This document shows positions 1 through 7,747 of a stretch of 64,000 nt of DNA, piece by piece; position 1 is the stretch's first letter, and each line of letters begins with the position of its first letter. The notes below the pieces were generated by a model. That model was not told the DNA's origin and searched no databases. It saw only the letters and a list, made by a program, of their open reading frames with translations. The stretch comes from Nostoc sp. CHAB 5834 (lineage in GTDB: Bacteria > Cyanobacteriota > Cyanobacteriia > Cyanobacteriales > Nostocaceae): the NCBI GenBank assembly GCA_020829485.1, contig JAIVFU010000014.1:51405-115404 (forward strand), given 5' to 3'. A program made the position numbers and the translations under genes.

Positions 1-2
1 GC

Positions 3-605
3 GACAACCAATTGCTTTGGTCGCAGGAAATTACGTTAATTCAGCCTAATATTATAAAGCAATTAATTAAAGATTTCAGAGAAGCTCAAGCTGAACTAGG
101 AAAGCCAAATTTTCCTAGAACTCAAGTCTCTCGTCCTTTAGTACTTATTAACAAGGAAAAACACAAAAATAAGCCTAAAAAAAAGATATTAGCCGTGGTT
201 GGTTTATGCTCACTGTTGTTGCTTAGTTGGGTTGTTTATGCCCAGTTAGGTAATAATCTGAGCAATATAATGCAATTACAAACTTCTAAATCTTTAACTT
301 CAGAAAATACGATCAATAGAAAAGTTCAAACGCCACTTAGTTCTGCTAAGAATAACCTTTATGACGCGTCTAATGACCAATTTGCCACAGCCGTGCGAAT
401 TGCCAACCAAGCTTCTGCATCTGGTAAAACAGCCACAATCTCAACTCAGTGGTTAGAGATAGCTGCTAAGTGGCAACGGGCTTCAGATTTAATGAGTACG
501 GTGCCACAAAAACACAGCCGTTATCAGGAAGCTAAGATTCGTACTCAACTTTATAAGAAATACAGTGAGGCGGCGCAGAAAGAAGCAGATAAAAGTAAAT
601 CTTAG
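3..605 (+). CDS. Hypothetical single-pass membrane protein, 5' end uncertain
   Basis: The reading frame is open to the left edge of the window, so the N-terminus may be missing. A basic stretch (residues about 48-58 counted from the TTG at 12) precedes one hydrophobic segment (about 59-79). The C-terminal 75 residues have a pattern W..AA..W..A..L....P.....Y..A......Y that I know from the C-termini of many cyanobacterial membrane and kinase-like proteins; its function is unknown. The domain probably lies outside the cytoplasm, after the anchor. Another frame (2-46) ends with a stop nearby and could be the tail of an upstream gene, in which case this gene would start inside the window. No function is assigned. 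Confidence 0.55.
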   Translation, partial: DNQLLWSQEITLIQPNIIKQLIKDFREAQAELGKPNFPRTQVSRPLVLINKEKHKNKPKKKILAVVGLCSLLLLSWVVYAQLGNNLSNIMQLQTSKSLTSENTINRKVQTPLSSAKNNLYDASNDQFATAVRIANQASASGKTATISTQWLEIAAKWQRASDLMSTVPQKHSRYQEAKIRTQLYKKYSEAAQKEADKSKS

Positions 606-804
606 TTTTTTGTTATTAAAAAACTTCGATTACTGAGCGGCTACAATTCAGTAGACAGTGATTTTTACTTAAAATCTATTATCACATATTGTATACATCA
701 TGACTGGTGGCTAAGAATTTCGATTTTTGTACCAAATACTGTTGGGTACAATTAGAAAAAAATCGACCTTATTGTGTTATCAATAAGGTCATTTAACCCA
801 ATAA

Positions 805-923
805 GTAAGTCGGTGAGAATAATTCAAACTATATTAACTAATGTAAAAAATTTTGGAATTAGTTTGTAGTGAGGGCTGAAGCCCTCACTACAAACATGCA
901 AATTATTTACGCCGTCCTACTTA
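805..923. repeat. MITE-like element, GTAAGTCGGT family, copy 1
   Basis: The left end gtaagtcggtgagaataatt is mirrored by a right end that reads gtaagtaggacggcgtaaat on the other strand. The core is a long hairpin (about 864-897) with arms tttgtagtgagggct. A related copy lies at 58247-58384 and a diverged one at 18057-18226. There is no coding capacity. Confidence 0.65.
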
Positions 924-1070
924 CAGTTCAGTTAAGAATTTTTGGTACTGATTTTAGACCTGTAGAGACGCGTTAGCGTAGCGGGGCGTTCGCTTTTAGC
1001 GTCTCCAAGAGTTGCCCAGCCCAGTACAATTTCGCGTCTCTACCAAGATTTTTGGGCTTAACTGAACGGT
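923..1070. repeat. MITE-like element, GTTCAGTTAAG family, copy 1
   Basis: The ends are acagttcagttaag (923-936) and cttaactgaacggt (1057-1070), which match as inverted repeats at 13 of 14 positions. The interior is nearly identical to 54489-54625, including gagacgcgttagcgtagcgg. It carries no open reading frame of note. Confidence 0.7.
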
Positions 1071-1162
1071 ATTGTCATTTAACCAAGCTGATTGATTCGT
1101 GGAGTCAATCTAAAATCCTTCGACTGAGCGTAGCCGAAGTCCAAAATCTGTATGTTCCCTAA

Positions 1163-2983
1163 CTAACTCAGGAATTCTCCTGTTTCTTGCAGGGAGTGCA
1201 AGCGGTGGTAAATACCTTCGTGACGCAAGAGTTCCTCGTGGCTACCCACTTCTACAATCTTTCCTTGCTCCAAAACCACAATTTTATCGGCTTCTCGAAC
1301 TGTACTTAAACGGTGGGCAATAACAATGGTGGTGCAAGTGCCTTGAATCGATCGCATCGCTAGCTGAATTGAACGCTCGGACTCATAATCTAAACTAGAG
1401 GTGGCTTCGTCAAAAATCAGCACGTCTGGTTCTACTAACAACGCCCTAGCAATTCCCAAGCGTTGTCTTTGTCCTCCAGATAGCCTGACACCTCGTTCTC
1501 CCACAACGGTGTAATAACCTTTGGGTAAGTGCTGCACTACTTCATCGACTCTGGCAATTCTACAGGCTTCTTGAACCTGCTCCAAACTAGCATTTGGTCT
1601 GCCGTAGGTGAGGTTATCCAATATAGTACCGTTAAAAACATCTACTTCTTGGTGAACGATCGCTAGCCTTCGTCTATACTTACCCACATCCAAAGTGCGA
1701 ATATCTTGACCATCAATCAGAATTTGACCTTCTTGAGGCTCAAAATATCGCAACAGCAATTTCACTAAAGTAGACTTACCAGAACCGGAACGCCCCACTA
1801 ATGCCACTGTTTGGTATGGCTCAATCAACAAGTTAATATCTTGCAAAACTTGACGGTTAGCATCATATCCAAAACTGAGGTGGGACAACTCAACTTTTCC
1901 AGTAAATTTATAAGGTGATTCTGTCTGGTTGCTCTCTTCTAAAAGACTAGCTGAATCAGATGCAGTTGGCTCTTGCAAAAATTCGTGAAACCGCAGCATG
2001 GGAGAATAACGACGGGCAAAAACTTCTGCCAAGTTACTAATAGGTTCCAATTCGGCATAAGCCATGCTCGAAAGAGTTAAGGTCATGACAAAATGACCGA
2101 GAGAAATTCTCCCATTTACTGTTGCTGCTAAAGTCAAACCCAGAATTGTAAATACACAAAACTGAATTACGGTTCTTTGCCAAGTACCCAGTTTTGTATA
2201 ACCTTTGTGGATGCGATAATCAAGCACCATTAGTTCACGATCCAAACGTTGCTTTTGCCGCTTCAGTTCCCTAGCTTCTGTAGCAAATGCTTTCACCGTT
2301 TTGATATTGGTGATTAATTCGGAAGTGCGGCTTTCGGTGTCCTCTCCATACTTATCTAGACGGCTTTCGTACCCAATTAGCTGTTGTAAACTCTTCAGGC
2401 TGAAGCTGAGAATAATTACAAAGGAAATTAGATATAAAATTGCAATCCGCCACTCAATGAACAAGATAAACACAAAAATCCCCAGCACACGAGCCAGTTT
2501 AGGAATCAACTGTCCGGCAACTTCAGGGTAACTAAAAGTGTGGTTAGAAATACCTCTAGCTACTCTTCCGGCAATGCGTCCAGGGTTATTTTCATCATAA
2601 AATTCTAGTGGGAGAGTCAGAACTTTAGCGATCGCTATTTCGTTTTTATCTCGACGCGACTTGAAAGCTATATCCCAATGAAACCAATTGGTTAACCAGG
2701 GTTGTGTGGGCGCTCTCACTACGGTGACAACGAATATTAAACCCAATAATACACCCAAAGATAGAGTTTTATTAACTGGGTAATTGGTAATGTCCGAAAA
2801 ACTTGCGATCGCACTTTGAAGTGGTTTATCCAAAGGTTGATTAGACAAAACGTTTAAAATCTGCCCGATCGCGTAAGGGACAACTAAATCAATAACTTCG
2901 TAAATGCTAGATGCTGTAATACTGAAAACACTCGGCTTCCAGTAAGAGCGAAAGTAATCGACAATATCTTGAAATTTGGCCAT
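1163..2983 (-). CDS. ABC exporter, fused membrane and ATPase domains
   Basis: A half-transporter of the ABCB type. About 330 N-terminal residues form the six-helix membrane domain. The nucleotide-binding domain follows, with Walker A GRSGSGKS (about 397-404), the Q-loop HQE, signature LSGGQ (about 502-506), Walker B VLIFDEA and the switch histidine in IAHR. Such proteins work as dimers, exporting lipids, peptides or drugs; the substrate cannot be told from sequence. I chose the ATG at 2983 (protein begins MAKFQDIV) rather than the GTG nine bases upstream. The gene stands alone: its right neighbour has the same orientation but is about 90 bp away and unrelated. Confidence 0.92.
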   Translation of the reverse strand: MAKFQDIVDYFRSYWKPSVFSITASSIYEVIDLVVPYAIGQILNVLSNQPLDKPLQSAIASFSDITNYPVNKTLSLGVLLGLIFVVTVVRAPTQPWLTNWFHWDIAFKSRRDKNEIAIAKVLTLPLEFYDENNPGRIAGRVARGISNHTFSYPEVAGQLIPKLARVLGIFVFILFIEWRIAILYLISFVIILSFSLKSLQQLIGYESRLDKYGEDTESRTSELITNIKTVKAFATEARELKRQKQRLDRELMVLDYRIHKGYTKLGTWQRTVIQFCVFTILGLTLAATVNGRISLGHFVMTLTLSSMAYAELEPISNLAEVFARRYSPMLRFHEFLQEPTASDSASLLEESNQTESPYKFTGKVELSHLSFGYDANRQVLQDINLLIEPYQTVALVGRSGSGKSTLVKLLLRYFEPQEGQILIDGQDIRTLDVGKYRRRLAIVHQEVDVFNGTILDNLTYGRPNASLEQVQEACRIARVDEVVQHLPKGYYTVVGERGVRLSGGQRQRLGIARALLVEPDVLIFDEATSSLDYESERSIQLAMRSIQGTCTTIVIAHRLSTVREADKIVVLEQGKIVEVGSHEELLRHEGIYHRLHSLQETGEFLS

Positions 2984-3071
2984 GATGCACACCGTCCAAG
3001 AGCGCGATCGTAAACTTGGAATTTATATACTACATTTGTATTACACGATAGTCAAGTGTTATAGGTTTAAA

Positions 3072-3872
3072 TCACTCCTTTGGAGTAGTAGGTATTTGTG
3101 TGGGGAAAAATTCTAGGCGATAGCGATAGAGAGCAACTGGTCGAGAACCAGCTTTAAAGTAATCTGGATCTTGGGGTGAAAGATAGACAGCAGTAACTTG
3201 ATCTGCCTCAATTGCCGGATTAGCTGTTGAAAGTTTATGATAAGCGGTGGTAGATTCTACAGAGTTTAAATAAGGGCGTGAACCGCCTTTGAATAGTTGT
3301 TGAAACACTTCTGTAGTCATGAATTTGTCATCAGGGGTAGTTTCTGTAGCCCGTGCAGTCACAATGGAAATTAGTTGGCGACTGCTACGCAAGAACGTAA
3401 TTTGACGATTAGGTGAATCTGGATCTACTTTGACTAATAACACTGCTTCATCCCCTAAATAAGCTCTTGCCAAATTCAAGCTATTAAATGCTCTATCTGC
3501 TACTAAAATTGGGGATTTTTTCTTTATCTGAGGTAATATCTTTAACCCAGTAATAGATGGTTGCTCTTTGACAAATCTTACTACAAAACTCACAGGCTGA
3601 TTTAATTGTCGGCGATTACCTTCAAATCCTGGGGTTACGATTTCTGGTGCTAAAGGCGCAGCTAAATCTACCAAAGTACTTGTAATTTGCCAAGAACCAC
3701 TCATCCATTCAGGGTAAACCAAATCACCCGAAGCGGGTTGTACGGAAGTTAATTTTTCCCATTGGGGAAAATTTGCTAACCGTTGAGATAACTCTCCTGC
3801 AAAAGCATCGCCACCCCACAAAAGGAATAAAAGCAGCAAGCAAAAACTCCAAATCGCCTTTATTGTAAGCAT
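3072..3872 (-). CDS. Conserved lumen-like or periplasmic protein (DUF6816-like)
   Basis: The first 25 residues form a signal peptide: a hydrophobic run followed by GGDAFAGE, suggesting cleavage after AFA. The mature part of about 240 residues opens with a W.....SG.W pattern (PEWMSGSW) and is rich in beta-forming stretches, like the lipocalin-like proteins conserved between cyanobacteria and chloroplast lumens. I believe it matches DUF6816, but this is from memory. The role is unknown. The start is the ATG of MLTIKAIW, directly followed by the signal peptide. Confidence 0.7.
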   Translation of the reverse strand: MLTIKAIWSFCLLLLFLLWGGDAFAGELSQRLANFPQWEKLTSVQPASGDLVYPEWMSGSWQITSTLVDLAAPLAPEIVTPGFEGNRRQLNQPVSFVVRFVKEQPSITGLKILPQIKKKSPILVADRAFNSLNLARAYLGDEAVLLVKVDPDSPNRQITFLRSSRQLISIVTARATETTPDDKFMTTEVFQQLFKGGSRPYLNSVESTTAYHKLSTANPAIEADQVTAVYLSPQDPDYFKAGSRPVALYRYRLEFFPTQIPTTPKE

Positions 3873-4379
3873 TAGCAGTTTTGTATTTAACGTTTATTAT
3901 TTATCGATTAAAAATTAAGTAAGTTTGTGTAAAAAATTAAAAGTTTGTAGTTATCGCTTTAGCGAAAAAGTGCTAACTAAAGGCTAATCATAAAGTTTTA
4001 TCTTTTTGTATAGTACAGTTTACTTTATTTGCGCCAATTTACTTAATACATGAGATAATGATACACTTAATTTATTATCTATTATTTTATTTCAATACCT
4101 TCGCCAAATCGAAAAATATCTCGATTTGTAGGTTGGGTTGAGGCACAAAACCCAACGTATTTGTTGGGTTTTGCTTCCCTACGGGACGCTACGCGAACGC
4201 TCAATCCAACCTACAAAAAAATGGCGAAAATTTAGAATATGTTTTACCGATTCATCGCAGCTAGGACTTACGCACTGTACAAATGCATCGTGATATGCAT
4301 TACATAAAATAGGTTATTTCAGGCTTTTCTTAATTATTCTGTGATGCCTACGGCGGTAAACTACGTAAATAGACCATGC

Positions 4380-4832
4380 TGTAGGGGCACAGCAATGTTC
4401 ATAGGTGTCAACTTAAGCTAAAAAAATGCATGTCCTACAGGCGTTTTACCCCCCTTTCCAAGCAGGGCTGTTTCATTCGATCTCTTAGGGATTTTGTCAA
4501 GAGTATGAGTCAGAAATTTGCTTGAGTGGGAAAAAGAAAAACTACCACCTCAACCAGCAAATTTAAGTGCGTTCACCATTTTCTTGCCCAATCAGATTTT
4601 TTAGTCACCTGGTTTTTTTGCTTGAAACGCTTGTAAATCAGCGCCTTTTAGGGAATGAAACAGCCCTGCCTTTCCAAGGGGGGAAAAAGAAATCCAGTTC
4701 CCTCCCCAATGCATCGGGGAGGGTTAGGGTGGGGTGACGCGGTGAGTGATGGGAAGGCAGAGAACTGAATATCACGTCTCTACATGGCTTTCACGTTAAT
4801 TTGACACGTATGAGCATTGCTGTGCCCTTACA
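4380..4832. repeat. Middle element with GTAGGGGCAC ends, copy 1
   Basis: The left end tgtaggggcacagcaatg is matched on the other strand by the right end, which reads cattgctgtgcccttaca. The interior (cctccccaatgcatcgggga, tcaccgcgtc) is shared, in opposite orientation, with 34817-35032 and 18279-18443. It is interrupted by the 208-bp insertion at 4462-4669. Confidence 0.65.
4462..4669. mobile_element. 208-bp MITE with 17-bp inverted ends and 8-bp target duplication
   Basis: The ends gcagggctgtttcattc (4462-4478) and gaatgaaacagccctgc (4653-4669) are perfect 17-bp inverted repeats. The octamer ctttccaa flanks both sides (4454-4461 and 4670-4677). The related copies of the host element (18279-18443, 34817-35032) lack this insert, so the empty site can be inferred. 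There is no transposase; it must be moved in trans. Eight-base duplications occur in several families, including ISAs1, so I do not assign one. Confidence 0.8.
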
Positions 4833-4956
4833 AAAGATATGGTTTTTAACCTTAATATATATTTGGTATTTCTTGTCAATACGTAAGTCCTAGCAGCGTT
4901 AATGTGGAGCAATTCGGTGCAGATATCCGATTTCCTGCACCCCTATCAGTTTAGCT

Positions 4957-5361
4957 TTAAATTTCTGCTGGTAAAGGCTGCCAAACTTCACCATACTTCT
5001 CTTTTAAAGTCTGCCATGCTTCCACCTGTCCGGGTTCATATTCGCCAGGTTTACCCCATTGCAAAAACAGGCTTAAAGCAGGTTCTTGTTTATCATCTAA
5101 AAACCGAATCGCATAGGTTGTAAAATTCCCCCTCTTCGCCTCACCTGTTTCAAATTTTACCTGAGTGATTTTGTCCATATTCAAGTGAAATTCAAAGCCT
5201 TCAGTATGCATATTAGCGTACTTACCTTTGGGTAATTCTGCATAAAATAACTTTTCTATTTTGCCTCGTGCTTCTAATACAGCAGCACTGCTAGTAACAA
5301 TTAAACGCAAAGTTCCTAAAGTCTCACAAGCTTCTAAAAATTCTTTCAATGTTGTGGTCAT
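4957..5361 (-). CDS. Small cytosolic protein, possibly ChuX/HutX-like haem-utilisation protein
   Basis: A 134-residue soluble protein without signal peptide or membrane segment. The segment around residues 85-125 (IRFLDDKQEPALSLFLQW, then GQVEAWQTLKEKYGEVW) resembles the C-terminal half of ChuX/HutX-type haem-binding carriers, in which a hydrophobic strand precedes an acidic linker and a helix. The family resemblance is weak and rests on recall. If correct, it would bind or traffic haem in the cytoplasm. The start is an ATG just downstream of an ATTTGTCATT-type repeat spacer. No operon partner is seen; phoH follows in the same orientation after a repeat-rich gap. Confidence 0.5.
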   Translation of the reverse strand: MTTTLKEFLEACETLGTLRLIVTSSAAVLEARGKIEKLFYAELPKGKYANMHTEGFEFHLNMDKITQVKFETGEAKRGNFTTYAIRFLDDKQEPALSLFLQWGKPGEYEPGQVEAWQTLKEKYGEVWQPLPAEI

Positions 5362-5517
5362 TTGTCATTTTTCCTTTGTTATTTGTTATTTGTCGTTTGT
5401 CATTCGTCATTTATTAGTTTTTTACTAATGACCAATACTTCTCTACGAGAGGCTACGCTTAGGATAGGCTCGGCACGAGTCACTCAGTACAAATGACCAA
5501 TGACTAATGACTAATGA

Positions 5518-6507
5518 CTATTTTTCGTATTGTTCATAAGCAGCAACAATGCGCTGAACTAAAGGATGGCGCACAACATCTTTTTGGGAAAATTCGCAAA
5601 AGGCAATGCCTTCAACGTGTTTTAAAATTTGTAAAGCCACTCCTAAACCCGATTGTTGATGAAGTGGTAAATCAGTTTGTGTCATGTCGCCTGTAATCAC
5701 CATCCGAGAACGGAAACCTAAACGAGTCAAAACCATTTTCATTTGAGCGGGTGTAGTATTTTGCGCTTCATCCACAATTACAAAGGCGTTATTAAGGGTG
5801 CGTCCCCGCATATAGGCGAGTGGTGCAACTTCAATTACACCGCGTTCCATTAAACTAGGTACTTTTTCGGGATCGATAAATTCATAAATAGCATCGTAAA
5901 GTGGGCGAAGATAGGGATTAACTTTCTGCTGTAAGTCTCCAGGCAAAAAACCGAGTTTTTCACCGGCTTCTACGGCAGGGCGAGTTAAGATGAGCTTTTC
6001 AAACTGGTTAGCAAGGAGTGCTTGCACGGCGACAACAACAGCGAGATAAGTCTTACCAGTACCAGCAGGCCCGATCCCAAAGGTGAGATCACGTCTACGG
6101 AGTGCGTCGATATATTGACGCTGGCGGAAGGTTTTGGCACGGACTTCTTCGCCTCGGCGACTCTTGGCGAGGACATTTCGCTGTAAATCTTGCAGTTCCC
6201 CTTGCCGATCGCTATCTATGGCTTGACGAGCTGTTAAAATATCGGCACTGGAGATAGTATTGCCTTTAATCCAGAGGTTTTCAAGCGATCGCACTAATCG
6301 AGAAGCCAAATCAATTTGCCCTTCGGTACCAGAAATCACTAATTCCTGTCCGCGTAGCACTAAAGTGGCTCCTGTTTGCCGAGATAGCATTTTGAGATTT
6401 TCTTCTCCATCTCCCCCAAGAGCGATCGCACTGGGAATATTGGGCAGCTGAATTGTTAAGGCACCTGCCATAGTATTTCTTAATTGGTGAGGATCTGTAT
6501 TTGACAA
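5518..6507 (-). CDS. phoH: PhoH-like ATPase
   Basis: A PhoH family P-loop ATPase of typical length (329 aa). The N-terminal 90 residues match the small nucleic-acid-binding domain that precedes the ATPase core in this family. Walker A GPAGTGKT is at about 146-153 and Walker B VIVDEAQN at about 243-250; LTRPAVEAGEKLGFLPGD is the family hallmark. The role is RNA-related (ribosome and RNA quality control) by family knowledge. It closes the ffh-rpsP-KH-phoH cluster, a gene order conserved in cyanobacteria. An internal ATG at 6471 is a possible alternative start, since the extra 12 N-terminal residues are poorly characterised. Confidence 0.93.
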   Translation of the reverse strand: MSNTDPHQLRNTMAGALTIQLPNIPSAIALGGDGEENLKMLSRQTGATLVLRGQELVISGTEGQIDLASRLVRSLENLWIKGNTISSADILTARQAIDSDRQGELQDLQRNVLAKSRRGEEVRAKTFRQRQYIDALRRRDLTFGIGPAGTGKTYLAVVVAVQALLANQFEKLILTRPAVEAGEKLGFLPGDLQQKVNPYLRPLYDAIYEFIDPEKVPSLMERGVIEVAPLAYMRGRTLNNAFVIVDEAQNTTPAQMKMVLTRLGFRSRMVITGDMTQTDLPLHQQSGLGVALQILKHVEGIAFCEFSQKDVVRHPLVQRIVAAYEQYEK

Positions 6508-6822
6508 AGGTTAATTTTTCTCGCTAACGGCGAAATTATGCTTTTATTAACTACATTTTGAAAAATTTTTGTAATAAATTATCGCTTATAGAGGCGTACA
6601 GCTTGCCCTCATCCCCTAACCCCTTCTGCCAACATGGGGGAAGGGGAAATTGAGAATTTACTCCCCTCTCCCAACATGGAAGAGGGGCTGGGGGTGAGGA
6701 CATAGCCCCTACTGGTGAAGAGTCCAAAAAAAGATCCAAAAATCTTTTTGCTACTTTCCATCTTTACAAAAATTCTGAGCGGAGGTAAACACAACCGCTC
6801 AGACTTGCTCTCTAGTTTGAAA
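6508..6822. other. Spacer with palindromic repeat between KH gene and phoH
   Basis: It contains a cyanobacterial-type repeat with paired ccccttctgccaacatggg and cccctctcccaacatgg blocks (about 6607-6710). No protein-coding signal is apparent; open frames across it are repeat-derived. Confidence 0.55.
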
Positions 6823-7263
6823 CTAGCGGAGGCGGGGCTTAACAATGGGTTTAGGCCCATCATTTCCACGCGGTTCTCTTCTAGTTGGCGGTGGCGATCG
6901 CTCTTCTGTCTCTTCATCAAAAGACATACCCTCGCGGCCCGGGGTAGTGCTGCCGTAAATATCCAGGTATACTGATTGCCCAGCTGCTGCTGCTGCTGCG
7001 GCAATTACTGTACGAATCGCCTGAATATTGCGTCCCCCTCGACCAAACACTTTCCCTTTATCCGTGCTTTCAAAGGCGATGCGAATCCAAGCCCGGTTGA
7101 GGGCTTGAGAAATTTCACAATCGACGCTTAAAGTCTCTGGAGATTCCAAAAACGGCTGCACTAAAAACTGAACCAGCCCAACGTAGTTGGGACTAGCTGT
7201 TGGGGATATTGTTCCAGAATTATGATGCGGCTGTAGCTGTGGCACTGACCTGTTCAAAAACAT
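6823..7263 (-). CDS. khpA: KH-domain RNA-binding protein (KhpA-like)
   Basis: A single KH domain occupies roughly residues 25-105, with the RNA-contact loop GRGGRN (GxxG) in the segment [17 protein letters not shown]. Family members (KhpA/YlqC) are small RNA chaperone-like proteins encoded next to rpsP. The C-terminal 35 residues are charged and proline-rich, a low-complexity tail. The start ATG at 7263 lies inside the end of rpsP, a 44-base overlap; a GTG at 7245 is an alternative but also overlaps. Translation is therefore probably coupled to rpsP. Confidence 0.9.
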   Translation of the reverse strand: MFLNRSVPQLQPHHNSGTISPTASPNYVGLVQFLVQPFLESPETLSVDCEISQALNRAWIRIAFESTDKGKVFGRGGRNIQAIRTVIAAAAAAAGQSVYLDIYGSTTPGREGMSFDEETEERSPPPTRREPRGNDGPKPIVKPRLR

Positions 7264-7486
7264 TGGCTTTTACTAAAATGCGACGGACGGTGTCAGTGGG
7301 TTGAGCGCCTTGTTGTAGTCGCTTGACGATGCCGGGAACGTCTAGTCGCACTTCATCGGTTCTGGGGTTATAGAATCCCAATTCTTCTAGGGGACGGCCA
7401 TCGCGGCGAGCGAGGTTGTTAATGGCGACAATGCGGTAACTTGCTTCCCGCTTTTTACCGAATCGCTTCAAGCGCAGTTTGATCAT
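7220..7486 (-). CDS. rpsP: 30S ribosomal protein S16
   Basis: The N-terminus [20 protein letters not shown] and the segment [17 protein letters not shown] are diagnostic for S16. The length (88 aa) is normal. The last 44 bases overlap the next gene in another frame, so the sequence beyond [10 protein letters not shown] is under double constraint. It lies downstream of ffh, with a palindromic element between them. Confidence 0.97.
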   Translation of the reverse strand: MIKLRLKRFGKKREASYRIVAINNLARRDGRPLEELGFYNPRTDEVRLDVPGIVKRLQQGAQPTDTVRRILVKANVFEQVSATATAAS

Positions 7487-7620
7487 GGTTGAAGAATCAT
7501 TCTCCTAATTGGTAACTATGCCGAAATGCTAATTTTAGCACTCGTCTAGCATTTGGTGCTATTAGTCATTAGTCATTAGTCATTTGTGATTAGCAAATTA
7601 CCAATGCCCCATTCCCAATA

Positions 7621-7746
7621 AGGGACTGACAAATAAAAAAATATACAACTATTTATTGTGGGGTGGGCAACATGAGCGCCCATAGTCAAAGGCGCTCATG
7701 TTGCCCACCCCACAAGATTGGATAATTTATTTCTTGGAAGTCCCTA
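7621..7746. repeat. AGGGACTT family element, copy 1
   Basis: The ends agggactgacaaataaaa and ttatttcttggaagtccct are imperfect inverted repeats. The core is a near-perfect hairpin with arms tgtggggtgggcaacatgag. It lies between ffh and rpsP and reaches within one base of the ffh stop codon. Copies lie at 33628-33773 and 46471-46617. Confidence 0.7.
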
Positions 7747-7747
7747 A

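Larger units (their letters stand above)
606..1162. other. Gene-free spacer filled with two palindromic elements
   Basis: I see no coding region. Positions 805-923 hold a GTAAGTCGGT-type inverted-repeat element. It is directly followed at 923-1070 by a GTTCAGTTAAG-type element. At 1115-1145 there is a short palindromic stretch containing cgactgagcgtagccgaag, a common small repeat in cyanobacteria. The remainder is AT-rich. Confidence 0.7.
4261..4893. repeat. Outer element, TAGGACTTACG family, carrying nested insertions
   Basis: The left end ctaggacttacgcac and the right end acgtaagtcctag are inverted repeats. Both flanks have cag next to the ends (cag|ctagg and cctag|cag), a possible short target duplication. 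Smaller copies with the same ends lie at 31281-31373, 36576-36741 and 53487-53579. This copy is about 630 bp because it contains the 4380-4832 element. Confidence 0.65.
3873..4956. other. Long gene-free region with nested repeats
   Basis: No gene is visible. It holds a palindromic block around 4130-4225 (gtaggttgggtt ... aatccaacctac) and the three-layer nested element at 4261-4893. The short open frames here do not resemble proteins. Confidence 0.7.

Noticed and set aside
2..46. Frame ending ALVAGNYVNSA at the left edge as an upstream gene tail
   Set aside because: Only 14 codons are visible, so it cannot be judged; recorded as an alternative under the first gene.
4902..5123. Plus-strand frame at the end of the nested repeat region
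   Set aside because: It is antisense to the ChuX/HutX-like gene, which has the better codon pattern.
6551..7004. Open frames between phoH and the KH gene
   Set aside because: They consist of repeat sequence or overlap the KH gene in another frame.
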